From: Vesta saturnalis
Lineage: Eukaryota; Arthropoda; Insecta; Coleoptera; Lampyridae
Length of the DNA stretch: 64,000 nt
Direction: 5' to 3'
Assembly (NCBI GenBank): GCA_036346205.1
Contig: JARFJB010000655.1
Coordinates: forward strand, 2,212,001-2,276,000
Of this stretch, positions 43,331 through 57,629 are shown one piece after another (the first letter of the stretch is position 1; each line of letters begins with the position of its first letter). Made by a program: the position numbers and the translations under genes. The notes beneath the pieces were generated by a model. It was not told where the DNA came from and made no database searches. It saw nothing but the letters and a program-made list of their open reading frames with translations.

Positions 43331-46300
43331 GCGAGTTATGCAGCTTTGCCAAAACAACGGTGTAGATCTTAGTCAGGGTGGTAGTTACGAGCACATTAAA
43401 GCATTTCACAATCATTTAATCTCATATACCATCGTTGCTTATAATTTTCGTATAGGTGACTCGGTTTACTTTGTGGGCCCTAGGGAACCGGGTAGAGTAG
43501 TTTTAAATTTAATACTAGAAGACGAGCACTATAATGTCATTACCAGTTTCACTTCAGCGTTTATTTAATAAGGTGAACAGTGCAAAAAACGTTGTAATAA
43601 CAAGAAACATCATGCGAAATGTATGTATCAGTGTCCCTGTTGCCATCAGAAATCACCATGTTCCATTCAAAATCCGAAAATTGTTTGCAATGATTTCAAG
43701 AGGAATTTTTATGAGCCTGAATATTTTAGAAACCACAAAGACACTGAACTATGTGAAAGTGATGTTTAAAGTGTCTAAAAACCACTGAAGTAAAGAGTAA
43801 ACATAGATGCGGTTACAGCTACTGCTCCACGTGCAAGGACCAAACACCTATCGGTCATCTTTGCTACATGCCTGTTAACAAGACTCGAGATGACACTAGT
43901 AATGGTAAAGCATCTATGTTCATCTTTTACGATTTGGAATGCATGCAGATGTGTGAGGAGACGAATGTTTGCTCTGTTTGTGTCCAATACACTGACAATT
44001 TGGATTTTCAGGGAAGATCCTGTTGAATCTTTTCCGTCGTATGTTGTCGAGAAAGCGCGAAAATTTAAAGTTACATGCATTTCGCATAACATAAAGGGGT
44101 ACGATGGTTGCTTTGTGCTTAAATGCATGCTAGCTAATAATAACCGATGGAGACCAAAAGTGATCTCCAACGGCCTAAAACTAATTTCCATTCAATGCGA
44201 CGATGTCAGGTTTATTGACTCCCTTAACTTCATCCCAACACTACTCGCGGCATTTCCGAAAACTTTCAATTTTCCGGAGTCCAAGGGATATTTTCCACTT
44301 CTGTTCAACACATCCGAGAATCAAAATTATGAGGATCCTCTGCCTGCACTTAAATATTATTGTGCAGATCAAATGTCGGAGAAAGATACGCAAAATCTTT
44401 TATATTGGCACGCGACTGAGACGCAGAGTAATTATGTTTTTAAGAAGAGTGAAGAGATTGTGAAGTATTGTCTGATGGATGTTAAAATTCTCGTTAAAGG
44501 TTGCATTAGTCTCTGGTCGACATTCACAGCCCATATTAAAGTCAAACCGTTTGAGGAGTCAGTCACAATTGCTAGTGCCTGCAATAAAGTGTTTCGTAGG
44601 CTTTTCCTCAAGGAGAACACAATCAGCCTCATTCCGAAAGGCGGATACAGACATGCCGACAACCAGTCAAAAATCGCAATACAGTGATTACACTGGATGG
44701 AACATTTACAACAAGTAACCATACCGCACGCCGCAAAAGCTCGTGAGTTCAGGAGACCTGAAGGTGTTAACGTCGACGGTTATTATGCTGAATCAGTTAC
44801 CGTTAACGAGTTTTTTGGATGCTATTGGCACGGTTGCGGGGAGTGTTTTCCCAACCAGGCCAATATTGACACAAAACTGAATGTAAATACATCCATGTTT
44901 GTGCGAAACGTGAACACGGCGGCGCGGTCTCAATTTCTACGCGAGCGCGGATATAATCCAGTAGAAATGCGTGAATGCGATTTTAAAAAAGTAATACTTG
45001 CAAACGATGAGTTAAAAGCGTTTATACGGAATCTAGGCGATCAAGATGACGAACCTTTAAATCCACGAAACGCTTTTTACGGTGGTAAAACTCTACCGTT
45101 AGTGTGACGGCATTCGTGAGAAAATCATGTACTATGACGTGTGCTCGTTATACCCTTATGCAAATAAATGCTGTAAATACCCTGTAGATCATCCAAAAAT
45201 TCATGTAGGGATAGATTGTAAGAACATTTCATTGGAGAAAGTGGAGGGTTTAGTTAAATGACGTGTACTATCGCCCTCTAATCTCCATCATCCTGTTTTA
45301 CCCTTCAAAATGCATGACAAGTTGATGTTTTTGTTATGTAAGACTGCGGCGCTGAGCAAAATAAAGGAAAATGCGGGCATAGTGAGCTCGAGCGTAGTTT
45401 CGTAGGAACGTTTATAGCGAACGAGTTGCGTAAGGATATCGCTAAGAACTATAAAGTTTTGGAAGTATTTGAGATTTGGGAGTATGAGGTAACCACATAT
45501 GACAGCAACGAAACAGGGTGGATTGTTTAGTGGATAATTTCCTGAAAATCAAACAGGAATGTTCTGGATGGCCTAGCCATTGTACGTCAGAAGCTAAGAA
45601 GTTGAACTACATAACGGAATATTACGATAAGGAGGGGATTCCACTAGACGAAAAGAACAGAGTATTAAGAGTATTATATCTGAGCCAAAGGAATTTTTCA
45701 AATTGTTTGCGGATCCTCTAGTTTAATGATAATGTGGTAATGGTAAATTGGGATAGACCTGAGGGTGAAGGCGAAGATCTAAAAATTATAAATGTGCCCA
45801 TAGCCTCGTACACGACAGCTCATGGACGTTTAGAACTATATGGTTATCTGGAGAAGCTGGACCGTCGCATTCTGTATTATGATATACACTCTGTTATATT
45901 TGTCGCGAAACCCGACGACTGGAATCCAACTTGCGGGGATTTCCTTGGCCAGATGACCGACGAGCTGGAGACGTACGGTGAAGGAAGTTATATAGCCAAA
46001 TTTGTTAATGCGGTACCAAAAAACTACAGCTATAATGTGTTTTTAATCAACGAGCAGACACTTAAATCAACGTGTAAAGTGAAGGGTATTACCTTAAACT
46101 ATAAAAGCGCTCGTGTTATAAACTTTAAATCGATGAAAGATATGGTGCTTAGCAATGGTAAAGACTCTTTATGTATACAATGCTAGGAAAATAGTTAGAG
46201 ACAGATGTTACAATGTATTAACTAGATCTGAATCTAAACAGTATAGAATAAGTTACTCTAAATGACGAAGGGTAGAAAACTTTGACACTACCGTTTGGGT

Positions 46301-46529
46301 ATAAGGAATAAATAAAAAGCATATAAAGAAAAATTATTTTTATTTTATACGTCAGTCTACTTAAAATGTGATCTAGATCCTCTATATCCCCGTAACTAAA
46401 TTTTTAACGGGGTGGGTGTAGAGAAATGAGTGGTGCCCGGAGCAAGGACTCCAGCATAGAGTCGCCTCGCATATCCCCATGTTCGGCATCGATTTGACCA
46501 GTGCTGGTTGACGCGTCTACCACTGATAG

Positions 46530-46930
46530 GCTCTGGTAGTGGTGGTTGCATCTATTGGGGTGTACGCCATGTGACCGTTACTGCTGCTGCTATTGTCGGC
46601 AGTGGTCGTGGTTGCATCTGTTGGAGTGTACACCATGATACCGTTGCTGGAGCTGCTGTTGTCGGCAGTAGTGGTGGTTACATTTGTTGGGGTGTACGCT
46701 ATGATACTGTAGCATGTACAGCTTGTGTTTCCCGATAGGGTCTGCTTTCATCGTACCGACCCTTTTCGGCACGTACCCTCATTTCGTGTCGTTCGAGGGC
46801 TACGTCCCACCTCGACGAAAAATCTCTGCTGTCGCTCCAGTCGGGACCGTATCGCTCCTCGGAGACTCTTCACCTTATCGATAGTATCCAGCTCGTACTC
46901 GCCATCAAATTCCACGATCGGTATTCATTT
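46530..46930 (-). pseudogene. Thr/Ser-rich repeat ORF antisense to polymerase gene
   Basis: On the minus strand: 'EFDGEYELDTIDKVKSLRGA' and 'IRSRLERQQRFFVEVG' (46745-46928), then after a frameshift three tandem units of about 63 bp encoding 'YTPTDATTTTADNSSSSNG'-like peptide (46530-46720). No family recognised; the repeat could be a mucin-like or stalk region of a Polinton structural protein, but that is speculation. Confidence 0.4.
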
Positions 46931-46995
46931 TTCTATCGCCGTGTTGGTTGGTTGTAATAGTAGTAGTTTATTTACTGTAAAATATAATCGCAGGG

Positions 46996-48670
<1,675 letters not shown>

Positions 48671-48679
48671 CCATAAAGC

Positions 48680-49569
48680 ATATGTGCAACCATTTAATGC
48701 ATTTATTTTCTGCTTAGACCTTGTACACATAATTTTAACAGTCCACCTTCAACATTTACTTTTAATTAATATGTGTATTAACTACCGTATTAATCCAATT
48801 TTATTTTCCGCTTAAACCTTGGGCAAATAGTTTAGCAGTCGACCTTCAATATTTTACTTTTAATTAATAACACTATTAATGGGAGTACACAATAAAGCGT
48901 AAAGCAGACTATAATGCACATTTGTAACCATTTAATGCATTTTATTTCTACTTAGACGTTCTCAAAGTGAAAATCGTTGAAAGCGTGTTTTGTAAAGAAG
49001 AAGTTAATTACTCATTTATATGTATAATATTGAAGATTACAATTTGGATGTTGTTATTCAGGTCTGGAAAAAATTTGAGCTAGCGCTTAACTGCCGTCTT
49101 AAAGATTGCATAGAACAGAATCGTTTAAGGACTAGATTTTTATATCCTTGAGAACGATCAAAACAATAACATCTTTTTATTATGAAAACACTTGTCATCT
49201 TTACATGTCTTATCTTTTATTTTTTCCCTATTATTAGAATACAATTTTTATGATAGGGGCGAAGCCCGCGAACAGATTTCCATCTTACAAAACTAGGACC
49301 CCTGATTATAATACAACACCAAATGTATAAATAAATTAGGTCAAAATTTGCAGATGGGATTATAAGAAATGAATTAATAATTTTAATTATGCAATTTCCT
49401 TTGATAAAAACGGGCCCTAATAAATATCAATAACAGATTAAATAAAATCTTTTTATTCTCAGGTGAAGAAAATACGATACCCACGTGGGCATATAAAAAA
49501 TGGCGACCATAGGTGTCCCAAGGGTGACGTCACAAAAAACAAAATGGCGGCAGGTGTCTCTCTTCTACT
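48680..49569. repeat. Polinton 2 right terminal inverted repeat
   Basis: The outer 500 bp (49070-49569) is the clear inverted counterpart of 40834-41335. The inner part contains two tandem units of about 150-200 bp (ACCATTTAATGCAT at 48689 and 48928). Confidence 0.75.
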
Positions 49570-50399
49570 CATGTCATCTACATATCCATCTGACGTTTCG
49601 GATTCCCACAGTCATCATCAACTTAATTTTTTTACATACGGACCTAGATTTTTTTTAACTTTACATATCACTTATTTCATTGTTGTTACCATAACATATA
49701 CTAAGTTAGGTTGGAGTATTTATTTCGTACCCAAATAGTCATCATCAAGCTCCTAATATAATTATAATTGTTTTCAATACGGCTCTGTAATTTTTTAAAG
49801 AATTTTTGAAGATTTTCCTTGTGATGGTCATCATAACATCTACTGGAAAGAAATTGAATATTCGTTTCGTATAGAAAACGCAATAAGAACACTGCAAATA
49901 TTCAAAAAATGCAATTCTCGCTTATAATTGTACAAGAGGATTGTATTTTACCAAGTAAATTTGTGTTATTTAATGAAAATATCTTTCCTAGCAATTAGAC
50001 GAGAAAAACTGTGAACTAATAAAAATGAGACACCGAAGGTGGAGCATTTTTAGGTTGACAGTTTTCCGAGTATAAATACAGACCTCGAGTGTAATTCGGC
50101 AGGATTATTTAACGAACAAGAAATTTTGAAACATCAATGTAGTTCAATATGTGTGTAGTTTGCATTTTAAACACATTTGAATCTACAGTGTATGGGAACG
50201 GATACTGCGATACACAGGTCTGCAAAAAATTTTTTTTTGAAACCTGTTTTAGTTTTAATAACTGATTTTGATATAGTTTTTTACGCTGATTTCAGAAATG
50301 ATATTGGATTTTTTCTATCGCGTAAGGTTTTTTCTACAAAATGAGGTAAAACTTTTAGGAAGAATTATCAAAAAGCGACTCCTTTAAATCAGTATTATT

Positions 50400-52140
50400 T
50401 ATTTACAATTTTATTAAACCACTTTAAACATAGGTTAATCTTAAATATAGAGTAAGAATAGCTAATAAGGCTTTATTACAACACAATTACAAGTCTTTGT
50501 AGTAACGCTTCCTTTTTCCTTCAAAACTTTTTTTTTCTCTTTTTAACATCCAACAGTAGTCAGCCATCATTTTAACGTTCCAGCGGCCTTGATATCTGCG
50601 TTCCATTTTTTATATCTTGATGAAATCGTTCTCCTTGTTCTTCACTCACTGATCCAAGATTTTCAGGAAAATAGTTCAGATGAGAATGAAGGAAATGAAC
50701 ATTAACACTCATGTTGCAGCCCAACAGTTTAAAGTTATTTAACAGATCAGCAACAATATTCTTGCAGTTTGGGACTTAATTATTTCCTAGAAAGCCGCTT
50801 TCCTTTCCTGGTTTTCCATTTTCAATTGAACGTTTTCGTCCTTCATAAGTTTCCTTATATCAGACCCAACAAATACCCCTTCTTTAAGATTTGCCTCAAA
50901 TAGGCCGTGAAACTGCTCACAAAGATATCTAAAACACACTCCATATTTAAGCAATGCTTTAACGAATTGTTTCTTCAGTTCCAACATGATGTGAAGGGGT
51001 GGAAGTAAAATATTTTTAGGATCCACGAAACTCTCCTTTTCAACGCTCTTAACTGCAGGGTCCAAATTTCTTCTTACTGGTCATTCCTTTTTAACATAAT
51101 GTTGTTTACGGTCACGGCTACCCCATCCATAGAGGAAGCAGAGGAACTTTGTGTAGCCACTCATATTGGCCTAATACATGGAAACCACTTTCAGATCCCC
51201 ACAAACGGTCCACTTATGATCAGAGTACTTAAGCTTGTTAAAGACGAATTCAAGGTTCTCATAACTTTCTTTTAAATAAATTGAATGTCCTACTTATACA
51301 GATGCATATTCGTTGCCAATGTGCATAAGAACAGCTTTTAGACTTCTTTGGAGGAATGAATGAAAAGTCTCCATTCATCAGGTTCGTGTTTGGTATTGAA
51401 TGTATCCATCAGCCCAGGAACATTAATACAGAAAGCAAGGTCATCCCCTCGAGGGAAAAAAAGCACAAGATCTTTTTCTCTACTCCTATGCAAATAAAAG
51501 AATGTTCCAGCCAACAGCCAACAGCTGTTTTTCTTTCAACTTTGACCCTCAAACCTCGGCTAAATCTTTTGGAAGGCCTAAGTCTCTAACCAAATCATTT
51601 AGTTCTGACTGTGTCAAGAGTTTTGGCTCATTGTTGACGAGTTCATAACTACTGTCAATGTCATCGTCATAACTGTCTTGAGACAACTGATCAACATCAT
51701 CCAACATATTTCAAGTGTAGCTGGAGCACAAGGTACAGGTAAATCAATCCCGTGAGGAATGTTCGGATACAAAATCTCCTTTTTATTTTTTAAATTAAAA
51801 CCTTGTATGTAACTAGAGCAAAAGCAACAGTCATTGTTATGATTTTTACGTTTTCTTCAAATCATAGCTATTGCAAAACGAAATGATTTCTTCTCACCTT
51901 GAAACAATTGTCTCAGTTCTTCTACACAGAGAACATTCTTTATGAGCAGCCCACAGTTTGCCTTGATCCCCCACTTTCATACCAAAATAGGCAAAGTATA
52001 CCTTTTTAACAAAATCCAAAATGTTTCTCTGTTGCTTTTTAACAGTATAACTCCCACAAATATTGCAGAAACAATCAGGAGAATTCACAAAACCTCTAGA
52101 AGTCATTTCTAAACACAAAACTAAATTGCACTTCAACGAA
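50400..52140 (-). pseudogene. uncharacterised transposon-linked protein family, broken
   Basis: Minus-strand blocks in order: 'VNSPDCFCNICGSYTVKKQQ' and 'VYFAYFGMKVGDQGKLWAAH' (51894-52136), 'KYSDHKWTVCGDLKVVSMY' (about 51190), 'VKALLKYGVCFRYLCEQFHG' (50787-51065), 'VHFLHSHLNYFPENLGSVSE' and 'EQGERFHQDIK', then shifted 'MERRYQGRWNVKMMADYC' (50530-50700). This set of blocks recurs as a multicopy protein in many arthropod and cnidarian genomes; I know no function. A CxxC-type zinc site at the N-end is plausible. Several stops and shifts. Confidence 0.6.
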
Positions 52141-53149
52141 TAAACAGTGGAAGTATGCTCAGCGCAGTGGTTACATCCACACTGACAGTAGCTTGACCTT
52201 GCAGTGGTGAGCAGACTGTGGGAAGAGGGGGATGAGGAAGAGTGGAAGGGGTACTGAGACTGAAATCATAATGGCAGCAAAGCTAGTATGAACTGGAATC
52301 TACCAGTTTTACTGTACAATTTATTTAACAAAAGAAAGGCTGTTTCATGTTGCCAACCTAAATGTATACTGACTACATTCGTAAGTTAATTTATTTAGCT
52401 AAAAATGATATGATTTAAAAGGATACACCCCAAGATATAGACATTTTGAGAAATAACTTACTACGAGAGATAGCAACAGTTTAAAAAATCGGGTATTCAA
52501 AAACAGGGATACATTTTTTAGCACTTGCAGTAATAGTTTTTTTGTGTTCTTTATGTCCTTTAGTGTTTAGTAGTTTTCATTGTTTCTTATTCCATATACT
52601 TATGTTCTTATTGCGTTTTCTATACAAAACGGATATTCAACTTCTTTCCAATAGATGTTATCATGACCATCACAATAAAAATCTTCAAAAATTCTTTAAA
52701 AAATTACAAGGCCGTATTGAAAACAATTGTAATTATATTATACTCCAACCTAACTTAGTAAATATTATGGTAACCACAATGAAATAAGAGATTTGTAAAG
52801 TTAAAAAAATCCAGGTCCGTATTTAAAAAAATTAAGTTGATGATGAATGTGGGAATCCGAAACGTCAGATGGATATGTAGATAACATCATATTAAAGACA
52901 ATAAAAAATGACAATGAAGAAGTTTAAACTGTTTTTTGATTTCTTTTTAAATGGCTCTACAAAAACATAAAAAGAAAAATCCGAGAATCACTTGTTTTCA
53001 ATTATGTCAAAAACAAAAGAGAATATTTGAAATTTGATCGCGTCTAGTTATTGTTCCCTTAAATGCGCAATTTTGCCACAATTTAACCGTTTCTCTATCT
53101 CTTACTGTTTTCGAGATCCCAATAATAGGCCTCGAATTTGGGACACAAG

Positions 53150-54680
53150 TACATTATAATTTTCATTCTAACAAGTGCCATTAATAAAATGTAAAGCAAC
53201 ATAAATTCATTTTTAATTATACTTAGTTGGATAATTGGAATTCTAAGCCCTTTAATGGTTGTGCAAGTACTACTTATCACATTCCTTATGATATTCCATA
53301 ACCGTAAAAATGACTTAGTTGTACAGGATGCTTTCTATGATAACACGGGACACCAACATATACTGGAAATGTGAGAAGTTTCATTTTCTTGTTAATCTAA
53401 TTTTATGAGGATATTCATTTTATAATGCATTCAAACGTTGCCATTTAATTTTAATCTAGAAACGTCAATTGGTGATACAAAATTCAAAATGATGATTCTT
53501 TTCTCGTTTTTTTTGTTGTTGGTTACTGGGTAGAAAATAAAAACGCTTCTTTTTTATTATCCCGTCAATTTCTTCATTTTGGAATTTACTTTCAATCTCT
53601 ATGAAGAGGATTTAGAAGAAATTGACAATGATGAAACTAGTTATGTTTGTTTATATTACCTTTGTCTGGGTGCGCAAATGCGGATTAAGGAATTTAAAAT
53701 ATAAGGCGCTATACAAATCTAAAATCTCAACCACCATCCTAGAGGTAAATGGAATTTTTTTTTATTTTATCCCTTTATTCTGAAATGTAATTTATTGTAG
53801 ATTTATTTCTGGGATTTCTATCTTAGAGCTTCGTTTTTTTTTCTCTCATTTGGAGTTCTTAATTTTTTTAGAGGATTAACGATCAATCAAACCTTTCAAT
53901 GCTGATGTAGACTTTTCCCAGTACAACCACAACTTCTGGATAGTAAAGGTCAGACTATTCAATTAAACCTGTACCCCAAGTGTCGAACAAGTTTGAATTA
54001 TCAATTTCTTAGCTTTAATTTGTTTATTCAGTTTCTCTTTTCATAATATTTACATCAGTTAATTGATTTATGAACTCAAGCTTAAGTTTCATCATTCTTA
54101 TAGTTTAGGTTTAATAAGAATGCTGAGTTGATTCCACCTTCCATTTAATTATAATTAACGTTCATTATTAGCGGAGAAATTCCTGAAATAGTTTTCTCAT
54201 TTATTGTTTAGACATTTGTTAAATTTAATTATGACAGTTAAGGCTTGTTCACACTACTACTTTAAATATATTGTGTATATTTACTGTTGAAGGTTGTCAG
54301 GCCCCATATTAGACATAAATTATTTTTGTTCTTATGGAAGTTCTATTAAGTAATAATGACATTTGGCTTATAAAACTAAAACAAGATTAAATTATAATTG
54401 GTCTTTTTACCCAGTTTAAGTTGTGATATTTTAGAAAGCAGTATTGGTGAAAAAGATCTTTCAACATTAATGATTTAATGAAAATTATGATCCCGTTGAT
54501 GATCTACTCCGATACCTTCGTGGGATAGCACACAACATTGGTTATTAGTATGTTATATAAATTAGATATTAAAAGCGACAAAAAAATATGATAAAATATT
54601 GAGAACTACTTTAAAAAGGTACGCCATACGTGACAGTAATGCTAGTGCAACGTTCAGCAGAAAGTGAAATAAAATTTAAA
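53150..54680. other. AT-rich DNA without recognisable genes
   Basis: 1.5 kb between the DNA transposon and the third Polinton. No ORF, repeat unit or RNA signature recognised. Confidence 0.5.
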
Positions 54681-54989
54681 AAATTTATACATTGGGGTTG
54701 GATTCTAAGAAGGGGTCCTAGTCTTGTAAGACGGGAACCTGTGTTGGGTCTGCGCCCTCTTGTCGTAGCCCCTTAGACATTGTAATTAGATATACATCAA
54801 ACTATTTGTTGTTAATGCACGATTTAAAAGCACGTGCTGGCTTTTAGTAAATATTTAAAAGACAACAACGAATAGGATTAGTTTGATGATAAAGGTAAGC
54901 ACGGGTAGAATATACCTGTGATTGCAGATTATTTACACCTAGTATTTAAGTTGTGATGATAACATAATACTCTTTAGTATCGATTAGTG

Positions 54990-55605
54990 TTTCGAGACGG
55001 AAGGTCAGTTTAAGCATCCCTTTTCTGCAATAGTAGCGGGACCATCGGGGTGTGGAAACTCGTATTTTATCGTTAATTTTCTAAAAAATATCGAAACTGT
55101 CTGCGATACAACTTTTGAAAAAATTACCTGGTTTTACGGCAACCATTATTCAAAGATTTCTCAGTGAAATTTCAGAAAGGATTACCTGATATAGAACAGT
55201 TTGACGGTGAAAAACCGGTCATAATAATAATTGACGATCTAATGCGCGAGAATAACCGTTCGTTGGTTAATATTTTTAGAAAAGGTTGTCATCATAGAAA
55301 TCTAAGCGTGTTGTTCTTAAAGCAAAACATATTTCATCAAGGACGTGGACAGCGAGATATCTCTCTCAACCCTCATTACAAAATCTTGTTTAAGAATCTA
55401 CGTGACAGGGCACAGATACAGCATTTAGCAAGGTAGATTTCACCTGACAACTAAATTTTTAGAGGTTGCGTACCAAGATGCTACTTCCAATCTGCAGGGA
55501 TATTTATTATTCGATTTAAAACAGAATACACCGGATATGCGACGGTATAGAACAAACATATTCGGACCTCAAGGTATTTTCCAAGTGTATATAGCGAAAA
55601 AATGA
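54990..55605 (+). pseudogene. Polinton packaging ATPase (FtsK/A32-like), broken
   Basis: Begins 'FKHPFSAIVAGPSGCGNS', a Walker A motif in which the essential Lys of GxxGxGKS is Asn. After a frameshift near 55155 comes 'KFQKGLPDIEQFDGEKPVII', Walker B 'IIIIDDLM', then 'HHRNLSVLFLKQNIFHQG' and 'HYKILFKNLRDRAQIQHLAR', and after another shift 'FLEVAYQDATSNLQGYLLFD'. These are the conserved blocks of Polinton genome-packaging ATPases. Inactive by two routes: broken frame and lost Lys. Confidence 0.85.
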
Positions 55606-55676
55606 TTTAATCCTCACAGTGATAAAGATTACATCATATATGATGGTTGACGCTTTAATTGAAAACACCGATTAGC

Positions 55677-55956
55677 CAGATTAAGTAATAGTCAACGTGA
55701 CGCTTTATTGAAATGTCTGGATAGTAATCAGGTGGAATGCATTTGCGAGTGTGCACATAACATTTTAAAAGGTCGTGTACCTCTGTCAGCTGATGGGAAG
55801 CAGCGACTCTCTCAGCATAAGAACACTTTAAGGCGGCTGGCACAGATAGGTAATTCTATAAAAAAGAAGAAACAATTTCTCGTAAAGAAGGGCGGCGTAT
55901 TTCTACCGCTCCTGTTAGGACCATTGCGGAATTCTGGGCAATTTGTTTCAATCTGA
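55677..55956 (+). pseudogene. Polinton small basic ORF (pX-like)
   Basis: 'SNSQRDALLKCLDSNQVECI' then 'HNILKGRVPLSADGKQRLSQ' and 'KKKKQFLVKKGGVFLPLLLG'. This 'K..LV.KGGFLP.LLgP' tail is found in a small conserved ORF near the ATPase in many Polintons, sometimes compared with adenovirus pX; that comparison is from memory. Upstream start unclear; the frame stays open for about 90 codons. Confidence 0.6.
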
Positions 55957-55969
55957 CCACAATCTGAAG

Positions 55970-56530
55970 AAGATGATTATTTTACCTATGGATTTTATAC
56001 AGCGGCTGCAAGCGCCAGATATCACGCAAAACAACATATTAACGCAGTTGGGTAACGACATGGATAAAATATTAAAAACCAAAATGACCAACCATGACAA
56101 ATAGCAGCAATACAATCAGGTTCTTCAAAGATATCTCACCTTTCCAATCAGTTACATCAACCCGCTAGTATAATAATCAGCGGTGATGATAATATTAGAG
56201 ATTTGCCAAAACGCCAAAAGGTCTGGCAGACGACGAGACAGTACCAACACTGCCTGTTTCATACAGGAAGAAATATACTGATTTCTTGTGTATACTAAAT
56301 GCGGGTGGTGATGTATTTAACGATAAAAGGAGTAATGTCACAATAAAAGGTGACATCATCCCTCATTTCAACATTATAGATCTGGTTCACGAAACGTTAA
56401 GACAGCGAAAAACTACAAACACATTAAAGAAATAAATATACCACGAGAGTTTATCGGAAATACTCGAAGACGTGATGCTACTGTATCACATAACATTGAA
56501 CCAAGCCTCACAACTATAGGTTAGAACTAC
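55970..56530 (+). pseudogene. Polinton conserved ORF of unknown function
   Basis: Begins 'MIILPMDFIQRLQAPDITQN', then 'MDKILKTKMTNHDK' and, after frameshifts, 'GDVFNDKRSNVTIKGDIIPH', 'FNIIDLVHETLRQRKTT' and 'NIPREFIGNTRRR'. The 'v.G..ipgsNI.DLv...lr.rk' layout is the C-terminal block of a protein that follows the pX-like ORF in other Polintons. Function unknown; many stops. Confidence 0.5.
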
Positions 56531-56618
56531 GATCCCAATAGTAAATCGAGGGAAACTCCGCGAAGGTCTTTTCGAAGAAGAAGACTTTCACCAGATTGGG
56601 ATACGTGGAGAACATAAC

Positions 56619-57060
56619 ATGGATGCTGTATACTATGATCCAGAGCATCCGACAAGGTTTACGAGTATAACATCTTTAGTTAGTGCTGTAAAGGGTAGAT
56701 ATGGTGAAGTGAAAAAATGGTTGCAGGCTCAGGAGGCTTATACGGTTCATAAATCTGTAGATATATTGTGAGCAACATTTACGAGCTGTCGCAAGCGGAT
56801 CTTTACGAAAGGCTTAGGCACATCACGTCATTCTTAATGTAAAGCCGGTGAACATGTTAGAATAGCCAGAACTAAGTACACCTTTGAGAAGGGATATGAA
56901 ACGAACTGGAGCGAGGAAGTTTTTACAATTAGTGCAGTGATAAAAATAAGACCTCCAGTTTATCGCATAAGCGATCTTAATAACGATCCTGTTACCTTTT
57001 ACGAGGAGGAAGTTGCAAGTTGTTACGGTTGATAAAGACGCCCTATTCAAAGTTGAGAAA
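56619..57060 (+). pseudogene. Polinton integrase with catalytic core deleted
   Basis: The N-terminus 'AVYYDPEHPTRFTSITSLVS' and 'VKKWLQAQEAYTVHK' is the typical start of Polinton integrases. It then jumps, without any DDE core, to the C-terminal 'ARTKYTFEKGYETNWSEEVF' and 'PPVYRISDLNNDPVTFYEEE'. About 190 residues including the catalytic triad are missing. Its C-terminal block is homologous to the fragment in the palindromic element (25543-25767). Confidence 0.8.
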
Positions 57061-57074
57061 GCCATTTATATTTA

Positions 57075-57600
57075 GGATGGATGGTATGTGTTACGTTTCG
57101 CCTCGGGGTATTATGCCAACATTGAAGAAATCGCCAGCGAGCTAAATAACCACGATATAATAAGTAAATTTCTAACAATCGAATACCATAATCTAACTAA
57201 GCTTGTCACTACGAAATTAAAAACCCCCCTCTCGCTATTCGGATTCTCACAACGTTTAGCCCTAAGGTTGGGTTGTCGGCCGTATCAAAACATACCTGTG
57301 GAACCAATACCCCCGTACCCCGCTAGTATATGGATAGGCTTACCAACGCAGATGTTTGTTTATTGCGGCATCGTTGAACCGCAAATTGCGGGTGATATTT
57401 TATCTCTGTTTATGCGTATAATAAATACTGCTTCTGAAAACTAGGCTTACGAAGGTTTAGTTAGAAACGACTCCCTTCGTCTAGAAGTCGGCTTTGAAGA
57501 AGCGCTCGTAGAAACCGTTAACTGTTTGGTGTATGCCGAATTCGATAACATGATTGAGATCAATAAACATCGGAATGTGGTCGTGGATTTCACCTGTTAA
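57075..57600 (+). pseudogene. Polinton structural-protein candidate ('VYC-IVEPQIAGD')
   Basis: One frame with a single TAG at 57442: 'WYVLRFASGYYANIEEIASE', 'LFGFSQRLALRLGCRP', 'MFVYCGIVEPQIAGDIL', 'LRLEVGFEEALVET'. Blocks of this type (GYY.si.el, l..rlG, yvY.di.Epq.vGD) mark a conserved Polinton ORF that I place among the capsid-associated genes (minor capsid or penton); the exact assignment is uncertain. Confidence 0.55.
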
Positions 57601-57629
57601 AAGAGACAACTCTAAATCACAAGCTTCAG

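Larger units (their letters stand above)
41966..46310 (+). pseudogene. Polinton protein-primed family B DNA polymerase, broken
   Basis: Two N-terminal exons (41966-42144, 42195-42276) join by short introns to the main part from 42328 ('KFIKKFNTTCKSLRFSFN', 'IPNYPDKSIGVSFRRVNHLL'). Then a Cys/His zinc-ribbon region (43590-43880), the 3'-5' exonuclease motifs ExoI 'FYDLE' (43924), ExoII 'NIKGYDG' (44090) and ExoIII 'YCLMDVK' (44465), and the linker 'GYYAESVTVNEFFGCYWHG' (44780). PolA is 'YYDVCSLYPYANK' (45130) and PolC 'YYDIHSVIFV' (45878), where the canonical DTD is changed to DIH, removing a catalytic Asp. At least five frameshifts or stops, plus a SINE at 42936-43320. It would replicate the element by protein priming if intact; it is dead here. 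Confidence 0.88.

Noticed and set aside
49585..49630. Hammerhead-like GATGATGA...GAAACGTC words in the TIR of the DNA transposon
   Set aside because: The stem II partner is weak and no stem I/III pairing was found; GAAACGTC alone is too short to call.
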